43,039 bases of DNA, taken from positions 1 through 43,039 of the forward strand of contig NZ_JRJG01000026.1 of assembly GCF_000759435.1 (NCBI RefSeq). Reading direction: 5' to 3'. The DNA is from Hoeflea sp. BAL378 (lineage in GTDB: Bacteria > Pseudomonadota > Alphaproteobacteria > Rhizobiales > Rhizobiaceae). The notes under the pieces are model-generated. The model was given only the letters and a program-made list of their open reading frames with translations. It searched no databases and was not told where the DNA came from. A program made the translations under genes and the position numbers. This document shows positions 7,771 through 14,452 of this stretch, piece by piece. How positions within the stretch are numbered: the first letter of the stretch is position 1; each line of letters begins with the position of its first letter.

Positions 7771-8693
7771 GCTTGCGGCTCCGGCTCCAGTCCGGCCATC
7801 CGGATGATGTCGGCCGGCGTGGCGCCCTTCTCCCTCAGCGAGGCGATCGAGGTCGCGCCGTCGCTCTTGGAGAGCTTGCGTCCGTCTTTGTCCAGCACCA
7901 GCCCATGGTGGCGGTACCGCGGCGCCGGCAGTCCGAGAAGCTGCTGAATCAGCCGGTGCACCGACGTCGCGGCGAAGAGATCTTGCCCACGAATGACGTC
8001 GGTGATGCCCTGGATCGCGTCGTCGACGGTGACCGCCAGGTGATAGCTCGTGGGAACGTCGCGCCGGGCCAGAACGACATCACCCCAGGCGGCGGGATCG
8101 GCGGCGATGAGCCCGGTCTCTCCCCGAGGCCCGGCGCCGGCCTCCTCCCAGGACAGCGGCGCGCCGAGGCCCGCGAGCGCCGCCCTCATATCGAGCCGCC
8201 AGGCATGCGGTTCGCCGTCCTCGATACGCCGGCGGCGCTGCGCGGATGAAAGGGTGCGGTCGCTGCCCGGGTAATGCGGCGCGCCGTCTGGATCGCGCGG
8301 CCAGGGCCGGCCCGCGGCTTCGGCGTCGCGGACCCGCTCGGCGGCTTCGGCGCGGCTCAGGAAGGCCGGGTAGACCAGTTCCAGCCTGGTGAGGTCGGCG
8401 AGCGCCGCCTCGTAGTCGGCGAAATGCTCCGACTGGCGGCGCACCGGGGCGGACCATTCGAGGCCGAGCCAGGCGAGATCTTCAAAAATCGCCGCCTCGA
8501 ATTCGGGGCGCGCCCGTGTCAGGTCGATATCCTCGATGCGCAGCAGGAACGCGCCGCCATGGTCGCGGGCGAAGCGCGCGTTGAGAAGCGCCGACCGCGC
8601 ATGGCCGACATGGAGCAGGCCGTTCGGGCTCGGCGCGAAGCGGACGGTCGGCGGTCGGGGGGCATTGTTTGCGGTGGCTTTGGCGTCCTGCAT
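7767..8693 (-). CDS. gluQ: Glutamyl-Q tRNA(Asp) synthetase
   Basis: A 308-residue protein equal to the catalytic half of glutamyl-tRNA synthetase without the anticodon-binding domain. It has RFAPSPNGLLHVGHARSALLN with the HIGH-type motif HVGH at 28-31 and the KLSKS loop at 273-277. GluQRS attaches glutamate to the queuosine base of tRNA-Asp. The region that holds a zinc ion in E. coli YadB (CxC...Y...C) reads VYPAFLSRAE...PHYPGSDR here, with none of the three cysteines. Catalytic motifs are intact, so the enzyme is probably active with a zinc-free fold. Divergent from the glycosylase gene by 85 bases. Confidence 0.95.
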   Translation of the reverse strand: MQDAKATANNAPRPPTVRFAPSPNGLLHVGHARSALLNARFARDHGGAFLLRIEDIDLTRARPEFEAAIFEDLAWLGLEWSAPVRRQSEHFADYEAALADLTRLELVYPAFLSRAEAAERVRDAEAAGRPWPRDPDGAPHYPGSDRTLSSAQRRRRIEDGEPHAWRLDMRAALAGLGAPLSWEEAGAGPRGETGLIAADPAAWGDVVLARRDVPTSYHLAVTVDDAIQGITDVIRGQDLFAATSVHRLIQQLLGLPAPRYRHHGLVLDKDGRKLSKSDGATSIASLREKGATPADIIRMAGLEPEPQA

Positions 8694-8778
8694 GGTGTTT
8701 CATGTCATTTTTTCCCTGCCGCGTCACCGGTCCCGTCACGGGGCCGGGCGGCGGGCCGGGGCGAGGGGAGCGAGGAGC

Positions 8779-9426
8779 ATGCGCCGGATCGACAGCGCCG
8801 ACGATATCGCCGAAGGCCTTGCGGCGCTCACGGACTGCGACGCGCGCCTGGCCCGGGTGATTCCGCTCGCCGGACCCGTGCCGTTGCGGCGCAAGCCACC
8901 CGGATATGCCCCCCTGACTGAAATCATCCTGTCGCAGATGGTGTCGAAGGCCAGCGCCAATGCGCTGTGGCGGAAGCTGGAACTGGCGGCGGGAGAGATC
9001 AGCCCTGCGGCGGTTGCCGCCCTGTCGCCCGAAGCCCTGCGGGCGGCGGGCCTGTCGCGCGCCAAGGCCGAGACGTTGCAGCGCGTTGGCGCGGCCGTGC
9101 TGTCCGGCGCGCTCGATCTCGACCATCTCTGCGCGCTCGAGGGACCGGTGGCGATCGGCGCGCTGACGGCGATCAAGGGCGTGGGGCCCTGGACGGCGGA
9201 AGTCTACCTGTTGTTCTGCGCCGGACACCCGGACATCTTTCCCGCCGGCGACGTGGCGCTGCAGAGCGCCGCCGCGCATGCGCTCGGCCTTGACGGCCGG
9301 CCGCAGTCCCGGCGCCTGGCGGAGCTGGCGCTGCAATGGAGCCCGTGGCGCGGCGTGGCGGCGCGGCTGCTGTGGGCCTATTACGCCGAAGTCATGCGGC
9401 GCGACACAATGCCGCTGAGCGCCTGA
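8779..9426 (+). CDS. DNA-3-methyladenine glycosylase (AlkA-like, HhH-GPD)
   Basis: A 215-residue base-excision glycosylase of the helix-hairpin-helix GPD superfamily. The hairpin motif is IKGVGPWTAEVYL (about 132-144) and the catalytic Asp is D158 in PAGDVALQ. It removes alkylated purines such as 3-methyladenine from DNA. The ATG at 8779 follows GAGGAG within 6 bases; the frame stays open for 81 codons upstream but that part overlaps gluQ on the other strand and has no support. The AlkA N-terminal TBP-like domain is missing, as in the short bacterial relatives. Confidence 0.92.
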   Translation: MRRIDSADDIAEGLAALTDCDARLARVIPLAGPVPLRRKPPGYAPLTEIILSQMVSKASANALWRKLELAAGEISPAAVAALSPEALRAAGLSRAKAETLQRVGAAVLSGALDLDHLCALEGPVAIGALTAIKGVGPWTAEVYLLFCAGHPDIFPAGDVALQSAAAHALGLDGRPQSRRLAELALQWSPWRGVAARLLWAYYAEVMRRDTMPLSA

Positions 9427-9470
9427 ATTGCGCCGTTCCGGGTCCAATTCAACATTTGAAATGCAGGTGC

Positions 9471-9500
9471 TTCACAATCCTGTCACGACGGGCCTAATAT
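9471..9500 (+). promoter_or_regulatory. Probable promoter of the HNH endonuclease gene
   Basis: TTCACA (9471-9476) and TAATAT (9495-9500) are separated by 18 bases, in the only AT-richer stretch of the 116-base gap, ending 42 bases before the start codon. Good match to a housekeeping sigma factor promoter. Confidence 0.5.
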
Positions 9501-9542
9501 GGTCCCTGCAGATGCCGAATCGCTATCGCTCAGGAGAGCCTC

Positions 9543-10100
9543 TTGACGATTTATGTATCCCCGCAGTCCTTGCCAGCGCTCGTCTTGAATGCTGACTACA
9601 GGCCATTGAGTTACTATCCGCTGTCGCTGTGGTCGTGGCAGGATGCCGTCAAGGCTGTCTTCCTCGACCGGGTGCAGATCGTGGCCGAATATGATCACGC
9701 GGTGTCGTCGCCGACATTTTCGATGCGGCTGCCGAGCGTGGTGTGCCTGAAGACCTACATCAAGCCCTCGCGCTTCCCGGCCTTTACCCGCTTCAACGTG
9801 TTCCTGCGCGACCGGTTCGAATGCCAGTATTGCGGCTCGCCGCATGAACTGACCTTCGACCATGTCGTCCCGCGCCGGTGCGGCGGGGAAACGACCTGGG
9901 AGAACGTGGTCGCCGCCTGCTCCCCCTGCAACCTCAAGAAGGGCGGAATGATGCCCAAGCAGGCAGGCATGTTCCCGCAGCAGAAGCCCTACCGGCCGAG
10001 CGTGCAGGACCTGCACAACAACGGGCGGATGTTCCCGCCCAATTTCCTGCACGAGAGCTGGATGGACTATCTCTACTGGGACGTCGAGCTGCAGCCGTAA
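9543..10100 (+). CDS. HNH endonuclease
   Basis: A 185-residue protein with an HNH/McrA-like domain in its C-terminal half: zinc-type pair C94xxC97, the metal-binding DH at 106-107 (FDHVVPR), Asn121, then C126xxC129 and N130. The N-terminal 80 residues are a conserved, non-catalytic region (LVLNADYRPLSYYPLSLWSWQDAVKAVF) that marks a widely kept alphaproteobacterial subfamily. The start is TTG at 9543 with AGGAGA upstream. No partner methylase, phage genes or other defence genes are nearby, so a restriction role is not supported; it behaves like a conserved chromosomal gene of unknown job. Confidence 0.92.
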   Translation: MTIYVSPQSLPALVLNADYRPLSYYPLSLWSWQDAVKAVFLDRVQIVAEYDHAVSSPTFSMRLPSVVCLKTYIKPSRFPAFTRFNVFLRDRFECQYCGSPHELTFDHVVPRRCGGETTWENVVAACSPCNLKKGGMMPKQAGMFPQQKPYRPSVQDLHNNGRMFPPNFLHESWMDYLYWDVELQP

Positions 10101-10162
10101 CGGCGTGCGGCGCCCCGGCGACTGCAGGGACACCGTCGTCCAAATCACTCACGCGGCAGGCA

Positions 10163-10687
10163 TCAGCCTTTCGTCATCGCGGCGCGGAACGCCACCAGCG
10201 CAAGGGCGGCGCTGACCAGCACGTTCCAGCCGGCGAAGGACAATCCCAGCATCCGGAAGGCTGCCTCGTCGCAGGATGGCGGCTTCTTCGAGCTCAGATC
10301 GCCCAGCAGGGATCCCGCGTCGGTGGTCACGGCGTTGGCCGAGGTCGCGCAGGAGGTCGGACCCTGCCACCAGTGCCATTCGACGCCGGAATGATAGATG
10401 GCGATGCCGAGGCCATAGAGCATCAGCAGGCCGCCGACGCCCAGCAGGGCGCGCACCGCCCAGGACGGACCGCCCGCGACCGAGATCAGCGCGGCCAGCA
10501 GCATCAGCGGGGCGCCGATGTAATAGGGGATGCGCTGGGACAGGCACAGCGCGCAGGGAATGTAGCCGCCGATGTGCTCGAAACCCAGAGCCATGCCGAC
10601 GACCGCCGCCATGGCGATGGCCAGGAACAGCGCCGCCACCGTTCTCGACACGAGCGCCGCGGGAAGGGAGAGATCAGACTTGAACAT
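10163..10687 (-). CDS. DsbB family disulfide bond formation protein
   Basis: A 174-residue, four-helix inner-membrane protein from the ATG at 10687. It carries both DsbB cysteine pairs: C45-A-L-C48 in the first periplasmic loop and C113 with C139 in the second loop. DsbB reoxidises DsbA and passes the electrons to quinone. It begins 2 bases after the stop of the YqaA-like gene and is co-transcribed with it. Frame remains open far upstream, but that stretch lies inside the neighbouring gene and is not coding in this frame. No dsbA is seen in the window. Confidence 0.93.
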   Translation of the reverse strand: MFKSDLSLPAALVSRTVAALFLAIAMAAVVGMALGFEHIGGYIPCALCLSQRIPYYIGAPLMLLAALISVAGGPSWAVRALLGVGGLLMLYGLGIAIYHSGVEWHWWQGPTSCATSANAVTTDAGSLLGDLSSKKPPSCDEAAFRMLGLSFAGWNVLVSAALALVAFRAAMTKG

Positions 10688-10689
10688 GA

Positions 10690-11271
10690 TCAGAACACAT
10701 ATTTGATTGCATAGAAACCGCCGATCAGAAGCACCATGAACAGGGTGAAAAGAAGGCCGAGATACTTCTCGATGAATGTCCGGATCGGCTCGCCGAACCT
10801 GGACAGGAGCCAGGTGACCAGGAAGAACCGGAAGGAGCGCCCGACCACGCTCACAACCGCGAAGACCAGGAGATTGAGACCGGTGGCGCCCGAAAAGATC
10901 GTCAGCACCTTGTAGGGAAACGGCGTGATCGCGGCGAACAGGACCCCCCATCCGCCCCAGGTGTTGTACCACTCCGAGATCTTCTCGAATTTCTCGGCAG
11001 CGCCATAGGCCTCCAGCAGCCAGACCCCGATGCTCTCGTAGAGGAACATGCCGATGGCGTAGCCGACGAAGGCGCCCAGGACCGATGCGACCGTGCAGAT
11101 CAGGGCAATGCGGAACCAGCTCTGCGGCTTGGCCAGCGTCATCGGAATGAGCAGCACGTCGGGCGGGATCGGGAAGAACGAGCTTTCCGCGAAAGACACC
11201 GCGAACAGCCCCTTTTCGGCATGCCGTGTGGCGGCCAGCGACATGGTCCAGTCATACAGTCTGCGCAGCAT
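10690..11271 (-). CDS. YqaA/DedA family membrane protein (VTT domain)
   Basis: A 193-residue membrane protein. It shows the SNARE-associated/VTT family features: the re-entrant helix FAVSFAESSFFPIPPDVLLIPM (about 23-44), GAFVGYAIGMFLYESIG, and the RSFRFFLVTWLLSRFG region with the conserved Arg. Such proteins move lipids (undecaprenyl phosphate or phosphatidylethanolamine) across the inner membrane in characterised relatives; the substrate here is not known. Start ATG at 11271 with AGAAGG upstream. First gene of a two-gene unit with the DsbB-like gene, divergent from tRNA-Leu. Confidence 0.92.
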   Translation of the reverse strand: MLRRLYDWTMSLAATRHAEKGLFAVSFAESSFFPIPPDVLLIPMTLAKPQSWFRIALICTVASVLGAFVGYAIGMFLYESIGVWLLEAYGAAEKFEKISEWYNTWGGWGVLFAAITPFPYKVLTIFSGATGLNLLVFAVVSVVGRSFRFFLVTWLLSRFGEPIRTFIEKYLGLLFTLFMVLLIGGFYAIKYVF

Positions 11272-11395
11272 GGAGAGCCTTCTTCTCGGACATCGGCAAT
11301 GGCTGCCTCTTAATTGGAAAGCGGGGCCGGGTAAACAGCGTCCGGCCCGCGCGGCGCGATATTGATCCATGGCGGCGGAATTCGGCAAAAAGCGT

Positions 11396-11423
11396 TTGAC
11401 CGGAACAAATCGCCGACTATAGT
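11396..11423 (+). promoter_or_regulatory. Promoter of tRNA-Leu(CAA)
   Basis: TTGACC (11396-11401) and TATAGT (11418-11423) with a 16-base spacer, 32 bases before the mature tRNA 5' end. Both hexamers are close to consensus, as expected for a stable RNA gene. Confidence 0.8.
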
Positions 11424-11455
11424 CCCGCCGTCCAAGCCGGTCATCCCGGCGCGGC

Positions 11456-11540
11456 GCCCCTTTGGCGGAATTGGTAGACGCGCCGCACTCAAAATGCGGT
11501 TCCGAAAGGAGTTCCGGTTCGAGTCCGGAAGGGGGCACCA
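11456..11540 (+). tRNA. tRNA-Leu (anticodon CAA)
   Basis: An 85-nt class II tRNA that folds by eye: acceptor GCCCCTT with AGGGGGC (one G-U), D arm with GG, anticodon stem CCGCA/TGCGG closing the loop CTCAAAA with anticodon CAA, a long variable arm (TCC-GAAA-GGA), T arm TCCGG-TTCGAGT-CCGGA and an encoded CCA end. Reads UUG leucine codons. No integrase or partial tRNA copy lies nearby, so this possible attachment site is empty. Confidence 0.97.
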
Positions 11541-11671
11541 GCCTTTCCCGGGCCCTGCCACCAGCCATCCCCACCAACCGCCGCCGGACGAACACTGCCT
11601 GGTCCCCCGGGCGACACCGCCTGACCCGGTGCAAAGGCGACGCCGGCGCTGTTTCGGGGGTGCCCGCAGGC

Positions 11672-12247
11672 TCAGCCTTTCCGCCGCGCAGCCTCGATCC
11701 TTTGCCTGTAGCCCTCGGCGTCGCCATAGTCGGCGAAGTCCGCATAGCGGCGGTGGGTCGCCGCCAGCCGCTGCGCATGCTTGATCGGGCACCAGTGGGC
11801 TTCGGTCCGCGAGGCGATCTCGCTGGCATAGGCGAGCAGGCCGTTTCCATAGGAACAATAGACGCAGTTGAGCTTTTCCAGGCTATTGAGATAGTGCAGC
11901 CGCTGGCGGTCGAACACGATGTGATCGCCGCGCCTGACCTTGTCGATGCCGTAGACCGGAAAGCAGACGGCCTGATAGAGGCTCACCAACAGATCCAGGA
12001 ACAGCAGCGGGAAGATCACGCCATAGATCAGCGGCGCCGTCAGCATGGTCATCAGCGGCGCATGGCGGACATATTTGACCAGGTTGACGCGAAACTCGGC
12101 CTGGCGGCGGGCGACCTCTGCGTCGAAGACGGCGCGGCCGTTCTCGATCCGGTAGGTCAGATCCGCCCGGCGGTTTTCAAGTTCGGTCTCCAGTTCCGCC
12201 TCAAGCGCGCGAATGCGCTCGGTGAGGCTCTTGATCATGTCCGACAT
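11672..12247 (-). CDS. Coiled-coil, membrane-anchored protein with Cys/His motif, unknown function
   Basis: A 191-residue protein I do not recognise by name. Residues 1-50 form a charged helix with heptad-like Leu/Ile spacing (coiled coil); about 63-92 is a long hydrophobic segment; the C-terminal part holds LNCVYCSYGNG (a CxxC pair near residues 128-131) and HWCPIKHA (Cys and His near 152-156), then a basic Arg-rich end. The Cys/His set could bind a metal or be redox-active, which is inference. A strong AGAGGAGA site precedes the ATG. It lies 153 bases downstream of phaC on the same strand and may be read with it. Confidence 0.8.
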   Translation of the reverse strand: MSDMIKSLTERIRALEAELETELENRRADLTYRIENGRAVFDAEVARRQAEFRVNLVKYVRHAPLMTMLTAPLIYGVIFPLLFLDLLVSLYQAVCFPVYGIDKVRRGDHIVFDRQRLHYLNSLEKLNCVYCSYGNGLLAYASEIASRTEAHWCPIKHAQRLAATHRRYADFADYGDAEGYRQRIEAARRKG

Positions 12248-12335
12248 GCGGTCTCCTCTTCTCTTCGGGCGTCCGGGACCCCGCGATGCAGGCCCGGACG
12301 CATGTCTCTGTGCGCGACCGGGTCCGGCCGGAAAG

Positions 12336-12390
12336 CGGGATGCGGGGCGCAGCCCCGGATCCCGCGGATGGGTGAAGCCAAGATCCGCGG
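12336..12390. repeat. Pair of adjacent palindromes between phaC and the 191-aa protein gene
   Basis: Two strong inverted repeats touch each other. The first has arms CGGGAT-g-CGGGG (12336-12347) and CCCCG-g-ATCCCG (12353-12364) around a 5-base loop; the second has arms CCGCGGAT (12362-12369) and ATCCGCGG (12383-12390). They share bases at 12362-12364. On the phaC strand the first is followed by only CTTTC, so it could be a weak terminator, but the doubled palindrome looks more like an intergenic repeat unit. Confidence 0.55.
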
Positions 12391-12400
12391 TCCCGCCGCT

Positions 12401-14203
12401 TCAGGTCTGGTGAATGTAATGGCCCGGCGCCGGTTCGAGCGGCTTGTAACCGCTTGCCGGCGCACCCATCGGCGGCGGCCCGCCCTTGCCCGAGCTTTGC
12501 CGCGACAGAAAGTCGATCCACTCCGGCCACCACGACCCCTGCCGCGGCTCCACCTCAGCCAGCCAACTGTCGGGATCGACATACAGCGCGTCCGCCGGCC
12601 GATGGCCGATGCGGTAGTGACGGCGCGGGTGCCCCGGTTCGGAAAGGATGCCGCCATTGTGGCCGCCGCTGGTCAGCACGAAAGTCAGATCGCCGTCGGT
12701 GAATAGCCGGGTCTTGTAGACCGATTTCCACGGCGCGATATGATCGGTCTCGGTTCCGACCACGAACATCGGCGCGGAGATGTCCTTGAGCGCGATCACC
12801 CGACCCTCGACGGCGAAGCGCCCGGCGGTCAGCCGGTTCTCGAGAAACAGGCCGCGCAGATATTCCGAATGCATGCGCGCCGGCATGCGCGTGGTGTCGG
12901 TGTTCCAGACGCCGATATCGGTGGGAAGGTCCTCCCGGCCGAGGAAATAGCGCTGCACCGCGCGGGTGTAGATCAGGTCCTCGGCGCGGATGGAGGCGAA
13001 GGCGCGCGCCATTTGCGGCCGGTCGAGATAGCCCTGATCCCACATCATGTCCTCGAGAAACGCGACCTGGCTCTCGTCGAGGAACAGAAGCAGCTCGCCG
13101 GCTTCCGAGAAATCCACCTGGGCGGCCATCAGCGTGATGCTGGCGAGCCGGTCGTCATGGTCGCGCGCCATGGCGGCCGCGGCGATGGCGAGCATGGTGC
13201 CGCCCAGGCAATAGCCGTTGGCGTGGATCTTCCGCCCCGGCACGATGGCGCCGATCGCATCCAGCGCCGCCATCACCCCGCGCTTGCGGTAGTCCTCGAG
13301 CGACAGTTCGCGCTGGTCGGCGGTGGGGTTGCACCAGGAAATCGCGAACACGGTGAACCCCTGTCCGACCAGGTAGTTGATCAGCGAATTGTGCGGCGAG
13401 AGATCGAGGATGTAGTATTTCATGATCCAGGCCGGCACGATCAGCACCGGCTCGGACCGCACCTCCCCGGTTTGCGGCGTGTATTGCAGCAGCTCGAAAA
13501 TGTCGTTGCGATAGACGACGCTGCCCGGGGTGCAGGCCAGGTCCTTGCCCGGCTTGTAGCCATCCGGCGGCGGCGTGTGCACCTGGCTCAGCGTGTGCAG
13601 CATGTCCTCGGCGGCATGGACCGCGCCTTCGACCAGATTGCGGCCGCCGGTCGCGGATGTCCGGGCGATGATCTCCGGGTTGAGCCACGGAAAATTCGAG
13701 GGCGAGACGGTGTCGAGCATCTGGCGCACCAGGAACCGGGTGCGGTCGGAATCCTGCCGGCGCAGGCCGCGGACCTCGTCGGTCGCATGATCCCACCAGT
13801 CCTGGGCGGCCAGAAATCCCTGCTGCCACAGGCTGAAGGGCGCCTGTCGCCATCCGGCATCGGTGAAGCGGTGGTCGTAGTCCTTGGGCGCAAAGGGCGC
13901 CGCCGGCGATCCGCCGGCCATGGACTTGGCGCTGAAATCCATCAGCTTGAGGAGGTTGTCACGGCCGTGCTCGGCCAGCTCCAACTGCCGGCCGGGCGCG
14001 CGGGAGAGATGCAGCGCCCAGTCGGTCCAGGTTTCGGCCAGGCCGAAGGGCGACACGCCGCCGGTCGCCCGCGCGAAGGCGCCGCGCAGGATCCGGTCAA
14101 TGTCGGCATAGGGTCGCTTTTGCGGCGCTGTCCGGACCGGAAGCGAGCGGGTCTCCGGCGGCGTCGTCTCGACCGCCTTCAATCGGGTGGATTTTCTGGG
14201 CAT
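12401..14203 (-). CDS. phaC: Class I poly(3-hydroxyalkanoate) synthase
   Basis: A 600-residue PHA synthase, the usual class I length. The N-terminal domain (about 30-220) matches PhaC_N; the alpha/beta-hydrolase core carries the lipase-like box GYCLGG with nucleophile Cys332, the acid in GTETDHIAPW and the general base His in SGGHNGG. It polymerises 3-hydroxyacyl-CoA (mostly 3-hydroxybutyryl-CoA) into storage granules. No phaA, phaB, phasin or depolymerase is next to it. It is divergent from the acyl-CoA synthetase gene over 249 bases, a context that fits CoA-ester supply for polymer or turnover (inference). The C-terminal PPMGAPASGYKPLEPAPGHYIHQT tail is usual for Rhizobiales PhaC. Confidence 0.97.
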   Translation of the reverse strand: MPRKSTRLKAVETTPPETRSLPVRTAPQKRPYADIDRILRGAFARATGGVSPFGLAETWTDWALHLSRAPGRQLELAEHGRDNLLKLMDFSAKSMAGGSPAAPFAPKDYDHRFTDAGWRQAPFSLWQQGFLAAQDWWDHATDEVRGLRRQDSDRTRFLVRQMLDTVSPSNFPWLNPEIIARTSATGGRNLVEGAVHAAEDMLHTLSQVHTPPPDGYKPGKDLACTPGSVVYRNDIFELLQYTPQTGEVRSEPVLIVPAWIMKYYILDLSPHNSLINYLVGQGFTVFAISWCNPTADQRELSLEDYRKRGVMAALDAIGAIVPGRKIHANGYCLGGTMLAIAAAAMARDHDDRLASITLMAAQVDFSEAGELLLFLDESQVAFLEDMMWDQGYLDRPQMARAFASIRAEDLIYTRAVQRYFLGREDLPTDIGVWNTDTTRMPARMHSEYLRGLFLENRLTAGRFAVEGRVIALKDISAPMFVVGTETDHIAPWKSVYKTRLFTDGDLTFVLTSGGHNGGILSEPGHPRRHYRIGHRPADALYVDPDSWLAEVEPRQGSWWPEWIDFLSRQSSGKGGPPPMGAPASGYKPLEPAPGHYIHQT

Positions 14204-14452
14204 GCGTTCGGGTCCTCGGATCTGAAGCCATATTCACCCTTCGAAGCCAGCATAGGCTCATCCGGCCGGTTCGCCTTGATGAATGTCAAACCGGGTCGTG
14301 GCTTGTCCGGCCGGGACAGGGGCCGGCGGCAAAAACGGCTCGGCTCTTCAATCCGGCCCTGCCGCCTGATAGGAGATGGTCCGGCGCCTGGTCCGCTTCG
14401 CTCATCGGAGCGGCGCGGGAGAGCCAGGGCGCCCGTGCAAGGATCGTCACTC

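Noticed and set aside
8536-8778. 81-codon upstream extension of the glycosylase
   Set aside because: Antisense to gluQ; start at 8779 has a good ribosome site.
12740-14452. Upstream extension of the acyl-CoA synthetase frame by 571 codons
   Set aside because: Lies antisense to phaC; the family alignment and the ribosome site support the ATG at 14453.
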